Origin: Tilletia caries
Lineage: Eukaryota; Basidiomycota; Exobasidiomycetes; Tilletiales; Tilletiaceae
Length of the DNA stretch: 64,000 bases
Direction: 5' to 3'
Assembly (NCBI GenBank): GCA_032718865.1
Contig: JALUTQ010000010.1
Location: 186,001 to 250,000 of the forward strand
The position numbers and the translations under genes were made by a program. The notes below the pieces were generated by a model. It ran no database searches and was not told the DNA's origin. It saw nothing but the letters and a program-made list of their open reading frames with translations. This document shows, one piece after another, positions 43,001 to 55,029 of this stretch; position 1 is the stretch's first letter; each line of letters starts with the position of its first letter.

Positions 43001-44839
43001 AATCGTCTCGAAGATCTTCCCGGCCGCACCGAGAGCGTAGGAGAGGGCCTGCATGTTGGGAGCGAGCAGCGCCATGCTGAACGCACCGATGAAGATGGAG
43101 AAGATGACGTTCATCACCACACCGGACGCAATCTCGCCGTCGGCGATAAGCTTGGAGCCGAAGTAGAAGGCAAGCGCGTATCCGGAGTAGATGATGAAGA
43201 AGAAGATACCGAGTCCCACACCGGAGATGATGGCCTTCTTAAACCCAGTCTTGGTCGATCGCTTGTTGTCCTCGTCGTAGAGGTCGACAAGGCGGTGCTC
43301 GATACCGAAAGCCTTGGCGGTTCGGACGGTACCAAAGGCCTCCTCGGCCAAGGTGGCACCGTGGGCGACATGGTCAAGTTCGAGCTGCTGCAACCTGGCG
43401 ATGAAGACGTTCATCACACTACCGGAGATCATGACACAGGGGATGATACTGGTCATGCTGAGGGCGAGTTTCCAGGAGCGGAAGTAGGCAACGACGAAAC
43501 CGGTGATGAAGGTGGCGAAGAACATGACACTCATAGGGATCTTGTCGCTGATACCCTCTTGGATGAGCTGGATGTCGGATGAGATACGGGTGGTGACCTC
43601 GCCGGCTCCGAGGCTGTCGAAGTAGGCGATTTCCTGGCGAAGGATGGCAGCAAGGTAGCGTTCACGAATCCGACGGGTGATCTCCTCACCAGAGTAGACC
43701 CATGTGGCCATGTAGATGTAGGTGGCGGCAAACATGGCGAGACCGATGTAAACAAGCAGGAGGGCGTCCTCGTTAACCTTGCTCTGCAGTTCTTGTCGAG
43801 CTGCAAGGATGGCTTCAGGACCCTTGATGAGAGAGGCCTGGTAGTTAAGGAAGCTGGTGGTGAGGTTACCGAAGACGATGGTCATGAGGGGTTGGGAGGC
43901 GCCTGCGACACAGGCCATGGTGACACCGCAGATGTTGAAGAAGTGATTCCATGGGGTGGCGTACCGGAAGAGATCCTTCATGGTGGCGCGGTGAGGCTCC
44001 GGTTGATCCTTTGTCTCAACAGAGACCTGGACACTGCGACCGTCAGCGTCGTCATCAGAGCCACCCTCTCGCTTTTTGCTGCCAGTCGGGGAGGAGTCCT
44101 CGCCGTTGTATGCCGCTTGGGCGGCCCGGATAGCTGCCTTCTCATCGCTGTGGCCGAGACGAGTGCTCTCGTTGCTACTTTGCCGGTAGAGCTTCTCGTT
44201 ATCGTACGAGGACCGCATTTGTGCTGGTGGAGGACCTACGTTCGACATGGTTGCACCGGCAGTGGCAGCGAGGATCGCAGTGGCAGCAAAGTTGTTGGGT
44301 TGCTCTGCCGCTGCATCGCCCAGGTAGTTGTGTGTATGTTGACGGTGGTAATCGTCTTCTTCGGCCAGCGGGTGAGCGAAGGGTGACTGCGAGGGTTGAG
44401 AGTATTGGGGCAGCTGTTGTTGGTAATTTGGGGGGCTGTGCTGCTGCTGCTGCTGTTGTTGCCCCTCGTGTTCCTCACGATACCTTTGTCGCTCCATGAC
44501 GATATCTCTGCTGCGACGACGGAATACGGACTCGCCCTGTTCTCGTGCGCTTCGTTCGTGGACGGGTACGTTGGCCAGGGGTGTGGGCGTAGAGGTGGAG
44601 CCAATGTCGTTCTCTTGAGGAGCGCCGATCTGACCGGGGAGGTATTGTCTCCTTTTCCTGGAAGACTCGTAGGAGGTGTTGCGTTGCTGTTGTTGTTGTT
44701 GGTGGTGACCTTGGGAGGAGGGACCGCTGGTGTTGAGGATGTTGCGGGAGGGAGTGGTGTTGTAGGAGTCGTAGGTCGGGTGTTCTGATGAGGACGAGTG
44801 AGGAGGGTAAGACGAACCGTGCCCTTGGGAGCTTGACAT
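40077..44839 (-). CDS. ABCB full transporter (P-glycoprotein / Ste6-like multidrug type), 1548 aa
   Basis: Full-length TMD-NBD-TMD-NBD exporter of the plasma or an internal membrane. Model: complement(join(40077..42556,42673..44839)), 4647 nt open, with a single 116-bp intron inside NBD1. NBD1 has [49 protein letters not shown] and AHRLSTI. NBD2 has [47 protein letters not shown] and AHRLSSI. TM segments start near FNICGVTMACVAGAS in the first half and around YIPGIICAFACGAVYPAFAI in the second. A 300-residue Q/S/P-rich cytosolic N-terminus precedes TMD1. The start MSSSQGHG is preferred to an in-frame ATG at 44923. The substrate is not predictable. Confidence 0.93.
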
Positions 44840-45545
44840 GGTGGTGGGGACTTGTGACCTGCTTGGACAGCGAGTGGGATGAGGGGGGAGAGGGGGTGAG
44901 GGAACCGGCGGAGAGAAGGGCAATATGTGGAAGTGGAAGTGGAAGTAGTAGCGCGGGCGTGATTCGCGGGTGGTGAATAGAGAGAAAGTGGGTGATTAGC
45001 GAATAGCGATGAGTCCGACCCGGTCTCCAACTTTTCGCACTTACTATCGCTCGCCTCTAGGCCCTTAATTGAAGCCTGGCTAACTCAGAACTCTGCTTAG
45101 TGGCTTTGCCTGTGCGAAGTTGCCCACCTGTGAACTCCAGCGACGAGGGTGAAGAATGATGCGATCAAAGCGACGAGGACGGGGACGGGGAGTGGGGACC
45201 GATGATAAAGACAGAACCAATATGGTGGCCCAAAATTCGTTCATCAAGAAGCAGAATCAGTTCATGGTGGCACTGTAGCAGCCGTACGACCCAGATAGAC
45301 CACTCACTACTCACAGCACAAGGAAGAGAAGTGAGAACCGTGCTGAACTGGGCGACAGGCAACTGCTGTAGCGGCAGCGAAGGTTCGAGCTGATGCGCTG
45401 ATGCAGTCTTACTTACTACTGAACTCGGAGGATCCGAGAGTGAGACTTGTCGCCTGCTGCTGCTGGTTCGCTGTCGAGTTGATCGAACGGAAGCGAAAAG
45501 CTCAGGGAGCGGTGGCTGAAAATCAAACGAGTTGCACTTGCGAAT
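44840..45545. promoter_or_regulatory. Promoter region of the ABC transporter gene, left flank of nested transposons
   Basis: About 700 bp with GGAAGT repeats near 44931-44950. It ends with TGCGAAT (45539-45545), the left copy of the target duplication of the outer mobile element. Confidence 0.55.
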
Positions 45546-45568
45546 CTCAGGAAAAGTGGACCGGATGT
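45546..45568 (+). repeat. Left terminal inverted repeat of outer Pack-type element
   Basis: Exact inverse of 58075-58097, preceded by TGCGAAT. The inner continuation of this repeat is displaced to 56021 by the MULE insertion. Confidence 0.92.
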
Positions 45569-46060
45569 CACTGCTAGCAGGGGGGGTGTTTTAACGGGGT
45601 CAGAAGGTACGCTAAAAAAATGTTTTACGCCGGTTTTAGGATTTGGTGTAAAACAGGCGTTTTACACTTGTTTTACACTTTTCTTAAAACAGGGCTGATT
45701 TGGGTGACTTTAGCACCCGTAAAATGCAATGCTAAAACGATGACGTAATGTCTCGATCGGGCTCAGTGCTCGCCTCGGTTGGAAGCCGTTCAGCTGTACC
45801 TCCGCCCGAGAGTAAGTCACGTGCACTCTCTCGAGTCGTCCCTACCGCAAAAGTGAGCAAGGTGACTGAGAAAAAAAAGGCACGTACCCATATTGTCCAA
45901 TAAGATTGGTGTTTTGACCTGATGAGGGAAAGGAGTTTTCACTCTGTTAGCATGGGCTTTCGGACCAGCAATCATTTTCATTTCATCCTGCATCCACAGT
46001 GATTTGAGGCTCTCAGGACAGGCATTCCGCCGGCTGTCAATGTCATGGCGCCTCTGGACA

Positions 46061-46905
46061 CAGTAAGGGGTTTCGTCAGAGGTGTGCATTCATGCATGTT
46101 CCTCATTTTGGTCATTGAAATGAGCAGTTTTGACCGCTCCAAATGAACACCCCGTGCGGCTGTGCGCGACCCTTCACCGAGTGACAACATTCCATTCTCT
46201 TCTATCATCCATTCTCCTCCTCTGTCTTTCTCTCGCCACAAACACACACAATGCCACGAACTTCCGCAAAGCAACAGGTACTTCGAGACGTAGCCTCAGA
46301 GCTCGTCAGGTGCGTTCGGATTCGATCTGCGCGCCGTCGCCGTCGCGCGTTCGACCGCGGATCCATGCCCGACTGTTCTTCTTCCGATTCCGGGTCTTCA
46401 GTCAGCACCACTTCCGCATCCGATAGCAGCCTATCCTCCTCTGTTATCTATGGAGGAAGCAGATGGGATGATGTGAAGGGAGTAGAGGACTGGAGAGAAA
46501 GAAGATTGAGTGAAGAGGTATCAGCAGGATTCAAGAATGGCTGAGTAGTCAGAGACTTGAGAGCAGAGAGCTGGCCCTTTTCATGAGCGCTTTGAAGCGT
46601 CGTCAAAGAGCTGGTCAAGCAGTCACAGAACGGCGGCGGCGACAACTTGTTTGATGCCAGATGATGGTCGAAGGTGCTGGAACAAAGTCAAGAAAAGAAG
46701 AAGGAGAACGACGTGAGATGAGATGTGCGAGAATGTACATGGACCAAAACGCGGCCTCGAAGCGCGTTTTGGCTCACGAACATTCTGGCACATCGCTCAT
46801 TGAGGAATCACCGAAACGCCGGATGCTCGAGCAAAGTTTCGAGCAGCGAAATGAGCCAGAATGTCCGAGCACGCATGCACACCGCACTGACGAAACCCCC
46901 TAGTA
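46061..46905. mobile_element. Possible small inverted-repeat element inside the MULE (about 0.84 kb)
   Basis: GGGGTTTCGTCAG near 46067 is mirrored near 46887-46899. Imperfect similarity continues for 30-40 bp inward (GGTGTGCAT, then CATTTTGG against CATTCTGG). The exact ends and target duplication are unclear. A 97-codon R/S-rich frame lies inside (46251-46544), but I do not consider it a supported gene. Confidence 0.4.
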
Positions 46906-47520
46906 TTTTACCATGCTAGGTCAAGTATTTTACCCACGTAAGTATGGCAATTCAGTTGTGAATTGAGGAGATGCTAGGGTCAGCATCACCGTCTCAACAC
47001 AGTGGCTCCATGACCACTCACCGTTGTGACTACGGTAAGGGTATGGAGAGCAGCTGGCTCTCTTGTGAACGGGTAGAAGACTTATGAGTTGGTTGATTGA
47101 GAGAAGAAGAAAAGATCAAAAGAGTGTGTACATAGTCTTCTAGTTTTGGGTGAACTGCCACTTCGATGTTCCCACGCATAGCTCCTCCACTTCCTTCCCA
47201 CGGCCCACGGCTGCCCTAGATCACAACTAATTCAACCCGCAACGGACAGCCTTTCGGCCAGTTAACTTGGTTATTCCTTCGAGCACGGACAGCCTTTAAT
47301 GCCATTGTTGTTGGCATTTCGGTCAAGGACAATCTGGCAATTCATTAGGTTAACATGGGCTTTCCCTTTCACAACCATAGGAAATTCATGTTCAGTAAAG
47401 GCGCAAGTCAGTAATGACAACTATGGTGATAAACCACTAGGCACTACTAAGACCAGTCGGCACTAAGAGACCAGAGCTGAGAGCGTGTATATTATTTATT
47501 GAAGCCGGGAGCTTAAGACT
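46906..47520. other. AT-richer non-coding segment of the MULE
   Basis: Roughly 600 bp between the small inverted-repeat element and the stop codon of the transposase gene. No gene seen. Confidence 0.5.
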
Positions 47521-50500
47521 TTAAGAGACAATTGAGGACTGGATGTCTACAAAGAGGCTTCTGCGGAAGTCGTCCGCTTCTTGCGAGGTGATGACGCGCC
47601 CTTTAAACATGCAGTTCTTCCAGGAGGGCGATTTTCCCTTCAGGATCGCCTCGATCACCCTGCAGGTGACCACCCCACAGCTGTGGATATCGTCCTGAAT
47701 AGGGAACTGGGCCGACGGTCCGGGAGGGGGGGCTAATTTCCATCCCTCGAGAAACGGAGTCGCATCTGCGATCTTCTTGCTGTCGGCTTCCTTCTCTGCC
47801 CGGAGACGAAGGAACTCAGAGAAAAATTTGACAATTCTCTCCGCCTTCTCGCTGCTCGGAAGGGAATCCACCACAGTGACCTCCTTTTTTCCCAAGTCAA
47901 CGACTGCTACCGCCCAGTGATTTTGGTCGATGTGCAGTGGGCAGACCAACTTTTCCCAAGAGAATAAAACCTAAGTCCAAAGCCAAACTGAATTCAGCAG
48001 ATCATTAAGAAAGCGATATTTAAATTTTAAGTAAACTCACTTCGTCGCTGTGGAAATTATCCACTCGATGTTCCATCCCAATGTCTTTTAACCCTTCAAC
48101 AAACAATAAAACAGAAGTCAACAGCACACGCTGCTGCTTGTTGCTCCGTTGTTTCGCAGCAATGTTGTGCGTAACCAGCTGCCCCCAAATGGTGATCACG
48201 GTCCCAGTGAGCCACTGAGAGGGCAGCAAGGCCTTGAAGTCGCCCTTGCACAAGTGTACCAAGGGCAGATCCGCGCGCAATTGGAATCTGACGGTGTCAT
48301 TTTGCTCCATGCTGGCTACGACTGCAGCGATTGCAGCAGTCGCCGAGTCTTGCTCCTCCACGGGTTTCTGTACTTGCGGAACGCCTGGAAGCAGTTAAAA
48401 AACCAGTAAAATTAAATAACCCCTCAATGCTTAACGGTAAACCATCCCCTCTTACTTGCTATACTCACTGATATTGCTTTCCGGATCCTGTTTCTGCCTC
48501 TTATTTTTATTGTACACCTCCCAGAGTTTTTCCGCTGTTTCCTTCGGTCTGCCACGCTTCGCAGCGAAGCGCACATTGCTGGAGCTCTCGGTTCGAGACG
48601 GCTGTAGGGGCTGCACCTTGGGAGGCCTTCCGGATGTCGCCTTCGGTCCCCCAGACGGATGAATTCCTTCGGGGGCCTCGGTGGCAGCGGGGGTCTCTTT
48701 GGCTGAATCTGCCTCACCTGTACATAGAATTCAACGGTTAAAACATAACTCCTTTCACACCCAGCACTGCTGGTTTAAAACACCAATGATATGGATATTC
48801 GGCTCACCATCCTTATTGACGTTGGCTTCCGCCTCAGCCTGCGCCAGCGCCTCATGTAGCTCGGCATCATAGACACTGTCCGAAGCGCTTTTCCCGTAGT
48901 TTCGCTCCGGAGACCAAGGCAGCGGCTCTGAGAATACACCTGCTTCTTGTTCTGTGCGATCAAATAAATCAAATAATAGGTCAACCCAATAACTCTCAGT
49001 CGTTTGTTTTTTAACGACCTAACAAATACCCAATCACACATTATTGAACCTTGAACACTCACTCATAGATTCTTCTACAGTGCCCATCCGCTGAAGCATG
49101 AGCACAGCATGCATATGGGCACAGTATTTTCCGGTCTGCTTCCACTTGGAGCAGGTACACCCGAGGCTCCCGTGATCCATGTCGACGGTGAAGGATACCA
49201 CCTTCAGATCGTGATGCGCCTTCGATTTTCGGCGGCTTTTTGATCTAGGGAGACAAACATCATGCAGAACGCGCATTGTCAGCAAAACACTGACCATTCC
49301 CTCCAACCGTGCCCTGTCTAATATCCGCCACTGGTGACTGGTCCATGAAAGCCTGAACCCTGAGAGTTGAGACTGTCATTAGTTTTTGAAGTGAACACTC
49401 ACACCTCAACAGTATCCCAAACATTGTAGAGCCCATCATCTCGCTCCTCGATGGCAGTGCCCGACTCCCACAGCTTGTGTGCATGTAGCATTATGTCTTT
49501 GAGCTCTTTGTTCGGTCTGGGAACGTCGGAAGAGTAGTGCTCGTAATACGGAAGCCAGTCCATGGCCAGTATGTGCACCAGTCGATCGATTCTGGAAACA
49601 ACGAGTTCAAATTTAGCAGGAGGGCAGGAGAGGCATTTGCGAATAACGCTTGGGACGCAGTGGTAATATTTCTCACCGCTTGTTGACGCGACAAGACAAA
49701 AAGATCTCATCGAACGTCTTAAACGCCCGCTCGATTGTATTGTTTGTATTTGCATCGTCACGGGTTTGACCCTCCTGCAGGCCAATGTCCGTGGTTATAT
49801 CTGTCAAAAACAAATCAAAGATGATCAGAAGTCTTAAGTCTTAACTGTATATTGAACCACGCGTATTGTTTATGTTCTCATCTCACCTCTCCAGACAGAC
49901 TGCCACCAGTTAGTATTGAAATAGGAATTGACCGCACTCCTTGCGGAAGAGGAGTACTTTTTAAGAATCTTGTTGACCGCCGTCTCGAATTTCTTCTGGT
50001 GTTCAGGCCATTCCTCCGCAGTGCGACAACGCTGTGCCTCTCGGAAGGCCGAGCATATGACGAGCTTGTCGATTTTGTTTATCGCAGGTATTTTCTTTGC
50101 CCGGGCGCCGGAGATTCCACTGTCAGTCTGCCACCGACAGACTGCCTGGATAGCGTGGAATTGGCAGATTCGTACCTGAACCTCGGGCCACACTAGAATA
50201 AGACTTTAGAATTTAGTTTGCTGCAGACCACTGCATGCTCCAGAGCCCAGCGCAACGATCATGCATGCTGAGAGCAAGTTACCCACCCTCTTTGATTGCA
50301 TTCAGCTCCGCGAGACACTTGTCAATCATGACGCCCGCAGGGCTCCACGCTTGTGCTGCCTGGATCTGCAGAGCATGCTTCAGTAGCAGCGGCTCCTTCT
50401 GTTCCATTTCTGCGAGATCATCTGAAACCACAAACAATCAGAACTGAACTCTCTTTCGTAAGTCGTAACGTTGAACACAACATACATCACATACCTGTGC

Positions 50501-52337
50501 TTGAATTGCAAATCGCCTCTGCCTCTGCAACCACCTCCTCTTCCAAGGCTCGAAGCATAATGGCAATTGTTTCTGCATTAACATTAGCAGACAGATAGGC
50601 TGCGCCTAAATGCGAAAGGTTGGCATCAGTGAACATCCGCACTTCTTACGACTTGCGAGTCGTGGAACGCTGAGGTATGGGATGCTCATGCACACCAGCA
50701 AGTAGCACGGCGACAACACTCACATGGAACCATGTGATTGACATGGTTTGTAATCGTCACAAACGTGAGCGGCGCCCTGTTTTCGTTCTTGTTTCTCCAC
50801 GACGAGTCGATATGTACCAAGTGTTTCTGAAACCGGATTAGATTGCGGATAGACCATTTGCTTTTGATCCCCACGCTGAATCTGAAAGTTTTTTTGCGCA
50901 CTTGGAGCCTCTCGAACCTGAAGGCGGGGAAAGGTTGATCAGTCAGCCACACCGCACGGCACCGACGGCACAGAGGTCGGTAGGGTCAAACACTTAGGGA
51001 AGTTTACCACATAATACATTACGTACCCAAACACCAGACTCGGATTTCGTTTGACAAACATGCTGACCGCCGCAAAGGGATCCGAATGCAACCGCTTGGA
51101 CGAGCGGATGCCCTTCATGACAGCATCAATCTTCTTCGCCTTCGGGATTCTGAAGTCGGGAAAAGGGTATGCTCTTGGCAGAGCCGCGGTGTCTGCGTCG
51201 GCGCTGGTGCCATCTCGAAGCTCTGTAATATTTGGACAATATGCTGTCAGAACAAGAGTTATTTATGACCAGACTTTGGCTGGTCTCCAGACAATACAGC
51301 AGTCCAGGTTCTAGGTTATGGAACCTGAGGCAACGGCTAACACTGGTACTCGCCTCGTTTCAACTTCGCAGCGGTCTCTCCCAGACGGGACCCCACACCT
51401 TGCATGTACAAACGGAGCCGACGCGAATATTGCAGATCTGCCTCATTTGCGTCTCTATGATTGCCGCAGCTGTAGATCTTGGCGGTGCCGAGGTCTGATG
51501 CCTCAACCTCAATCTGAAGAAGCAAACAATGTTGACGTAAGCGGAGGATCCAGCATAGTGTCTCCATCTTTAAGGTTAGTGTACCTCAACACGTATCATG
51601 AGTCGAACCCCACCCTCGCACTCCCGGGTGGGTAGCTTCGGCCTTCCTCCCTTTTTGACGCCCTCAGACTCGGTCTCCTCTCCCGAATCATCTTCGTCCG
51701 CAGATACGGGAGGCTTTGACATTGCGCATCGCCCCGCACACCGAAAGAAAGCTCGCAACACCACTCGTTTGTCTTTGTCGGAGGTCACTTCACGAGTCTC
51801 TTGCTGATTCAGGTTCTTGTCGAGCTGGACGAACCATGCGCGGGCAGAGAGATCCTTGGGAGAGTTGCCTGGATGGCCGACCCAGATGACGTCGACCCAA
51901 GAAGTGGTTTGCATTGCCTGAGAGCTGTAATCATTACGCTGACAGTGGCCAGGGTGTGGTGTGGATAGAGCATGATCAGAACATGTATGGGTATGAAACA
52001 CGTGGCAGTGAGACTACTGTCTACTCACTTGAGACTCGAACCACTGGTAAACATGTTGAGTCTTCGAACTCGTGACCAGCTTCCACTTGATATGTTTGCC
52101 CTTGTTCCTCCTCCGAACCTTCTGAATCCCCGCCAACGGTCTGTCTTCCTTGTGCTCGATCAGGCTCGGGCCCAGGGATTGCAGCGTAGCCTGAAGGATG
52201 GTCTGATTGTGCGCGATGACATGGGATACAGGCGGGGACGGAGGACTCTGGGGGTCCGATTCACTCGAGCCTGACGTTGAGTGTGTGGCTGGGTCTGAGT
52301 CTGGGCTGCCCGACGAGTCTGAATCCGAGGCTGACAT
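47521..52337 (-). CDS. MULE transposase fused to SWIM zinc finger and Ulp1/C48 protease (1171 aa, 16 exons)
   Basis: Model: complement(join(47521..47970,48041..48384,48469..48717,48808..48951,49063..49244,49291..49359,49403..49591,49677..49800,49887..50192,50287..50421,50495..50605,50724..50917,51027..51222,51354..51513,51585..51938,52029..52337)), 3516 nt without a stop. The MULE core shows D in LVHIDSSWRNKNENRAPLTF, D in GVMIDKCLAELNAIKE followed by VRICQFHAIQAVCRW, and E in NNTIERAFKTFDEIFLSRR. A SWIM finger follows (GCTCSKWKQTGKYCAHMHAV). The C-terminus is a C48 protease with H in QNHWAVAVVDL, D in VTVVDSLPS, Q in FPIQDD and C in SCGVVTC. Weak points: the exon 11 end (GT at 49290 keeps the frame, a better donor 4 bp later does not), a 43-bp intron and one GC-AG intron (51223-51353). 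Confidence 0.83.
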
Positions 52338-52700
52338 TGATCGATCAACGGGAGTGCTGCTGACTGCCGAATAGCGATGGTTGGGCCGTATACCGTGGAC
52401 TGTGGGAACCTTTGGGATGTGAACACGAGACTGTGGTGGGGCTCAATGACTTCCTCTTCTCATCGCACACAACACACAACGCCAGAGGCTGCGTGGGAAC
52501 AGCAAAAACGACGTGGAGGTGAAAAATCTCTGACGTGGGAATTTAATGAGGAAAGTGGAGGGTCTATGTTAGTTGAAGAGTGCGTCAGGTGATCTCGTGC
52601 GCTCAGGTCACGAATGCACGTCTCGTGCGAGTCAAGCCACGTGCGGCATATAGTCCACAGACTACAATCACAGTACACACGAGTCAGTACACACGAGTCA
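52338..52700. promoter_or_regulatory. Upstream region of the MULE transposase gene
   Basis: Directly upstream of the start codon on the minus strand. There are no long frames. The promoter presumably lies here. Confidence 0.4.
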
Positions 52701-52759
52701 CGACTCACACGAGGCAGACCTCAAATCCTCCGGGAACCAAGCCACACCGTGCACAGTAA

Positions 52760-54700
52760 ATGTACACCCACAGGGTCACGAATGTAAGCGTGTTTTCAAA
52801 CACCCTCGGAACTCAACAGACATCAGCGCCAGTTGCAAAAGGCTGTGCGGAACTCGACGGCTTGCTAAATGCCAACGCGTATCAATGGTACACCCTGGAC
52901 ATCTGCCTCCCGAAGACCCGAACACAGTATGGTCACTGGTCAGTGTTACTGAAAGCCAGTGTTCTTGGATTGGCGGGGGAATGTGAGGAGGTGAGATACC
53001 TGCGCAAGCGCCAAGCGGCACGGGTCATTGCGATCAGCCATCGCCCATCATGCCGCGTGCGATACGAGCAGATGAAGCCGGAGGTCGTGGAGGCCCGCGG
53101 CACGACTCTAGATGCAAGAAGAGGCCCTCGACAGCCGACGCTCCGACGGCTCCCAAGGATATGGTACATTGGTACGTGACGGACTAGACAGCTCGCTGTG
53201 CTCTACGGTCAGCTCCTCCGTAATGGAAGACGGTGCTTGTCATTGTCTGCTGTCGACTACGACATCGCATGCGTGGTGAGTGTCCCTACCCTACCTCCCA
53301 GCACGGAGGCTAGGTATCTCTTCGTTGGCACCGGCAGCACGAGGTACATCGTTGCAAATGCATCCAGCCTCACCGATTACCGAGTCGCCAGGCCCGAAGC
53401 CGGCATGAAATACGACAACGGACGGCGCGAGCCGACCATACAACACCCTCGTGGTCACCACGCAGGCCAGCCTCAACACACAACTCAAGGATGTCGTAGC
53501 GTAGGACACGAGCGGCAATCCAGACCCAATGCACTGGCACCGATGCGCCGGTAACATTGGCGAGTGCACCGTCCAAGCTCTGGCAGGCGCAGTGACGCCT
53601 AAACCCATGGCCCGAAGGAGAGGTAGGCAGTGGGGCCAGACTCTCAGGACCTCGGCCCTCGGGACAGACGCAGATGTCATTGGTCGGCGACTGGGCGGGA
53701 CACGCCATTGAAGGAGAGTTCTGCAGGGTGCGGCTGTATGGAGACGCCGCGTGGCTGGGAGGGGTTCGCCGATGGTCATTCAGTGGGTGCGAAGGTATTT
53801 CATCTGCCGCTGGTCGGTACGTCCGGGTGTGGGAAGGCAATGAGTCAGAAGAGCCAGAGGAAGGAGTCCACAGGCACTTGGTAGGTCCGTTCTAGTCCGC
53901 GGAAATGCCGGGGTCGACGCTGGCGAAGGCGTGGAGTAGGCGGCCAAATAGGCCGTCGTGCTGGAAGCCTGTAAAGGGAGGATAGACAGAAGCGTGCGAG
54001 CTGAAGGCGGGGGCAGTACGTATCGGTGACGAAGTTCGACGGTAGAACCGAAGTCCGAAGCGAAGCCCGTTGCCGACGGGGCCGGGGCCGGGTTCTAAGA
54101 GATGAAACTGAAGGTGATGGCCATGCGTGGTGGGGTTGAGGAGATAAAGCCTCCGAGCGAACAAACCTGCGTGAGGTCGGTCCGTGACATGTACGGAAGC
54201 AAAAATGTATGGGGTAAGGGCGTCGAAATATAGCTTGTCGAAGTGCACCGATAGGGCGCCGAGTGGTATGGAGTGCCAAAGGCGTGTGGTGAGGAACTGC
54301 TTAGCCTTCTGGGTCAGAGCAAGGTTGCTGACCCCGTGAATGGGGAAGCAAAGCGCGTGAGCGCAGAGAGCCGCGCAGCGTGAGACAATGACGTTGAGAA
54401 AGGGTCCAGGCCAAGGGTGACGGCCGACGGGTCACCGGGTGACGGGATGTGCAGTTTTCCTAGGTGGACTAGGAAGGCCTGTTGGGTCTTGACGGAAAGG
54501 CCGTACGAGCAGATGTCGGAGGAGAGGGAAATGGGCGATGGCGGCCGGAAGACTTGAACGGTCACCGGGAGGCGGGGGCCAACGATTCAAAAGGAAAGTT
54601 GCGAACAGATGCGTAAAGGGCTGAAACGAGGAGGAGGAGAACCGAGAGGTGACGGGAGAACCAGTTGGCGGAGACATGCGAAGAGCCAGTCGTGACTCGT
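52760..54700. other. G+C-rich, coding-like but broken sequence inside the MULE, unidentified
   Basis: Both strands hold short frames that look protein-like but do not join. On plus, frames at 52760-53179, 53198-53554 and 53674-53895 (for example GDWAGHAIEGEFCRVRLYGD). On minus, 53892-54310 reads NLALTQKAKQFLTTRLWHSI and on to a stop at 53892, with an upstream stop near 54435. Composition differs from the AT-richer MULE on both sides. I recognise no family. It may be captured host DNA or a decayed nested element. Confidence 0.3.
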
Positions 54701-55029
54701 GACGGACGGCGGACGCCGGGACGAGGTCGTACCGTCGTACACTCGTGCGCCTTGCGTTGATCGGTGATCCAGCCGCCAGCGCGACATGCGGACTTGTTAT
54801 CTTATCTCCTTTTCATTTTTTCATTCGGCTTTCCGCTTTCCTGTCATCATCTCTCTCATGCTTTATTACTGCCTCCGCCAAGTGCAGTATTTTTCTACCA
54901 TCCAGTCGTTCTCAACACCTTTCGCTGCGCTCCCCTGAGTTGTTTGACACTCACCCTGACTTCTCTCACATTTGCTTTTGCTATTACGCTGGTGACTGGT
55001 CCTACGGAGAGAGTGTAATCAAAGATAAG

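Noticed and set aside
46251..46544. 97-codon plus frame within the MULE left arm
   Set aside because: R/S-rich, no motif, and inside a probable small inverted-repeat element. There is no supporting splice or conservation signal.
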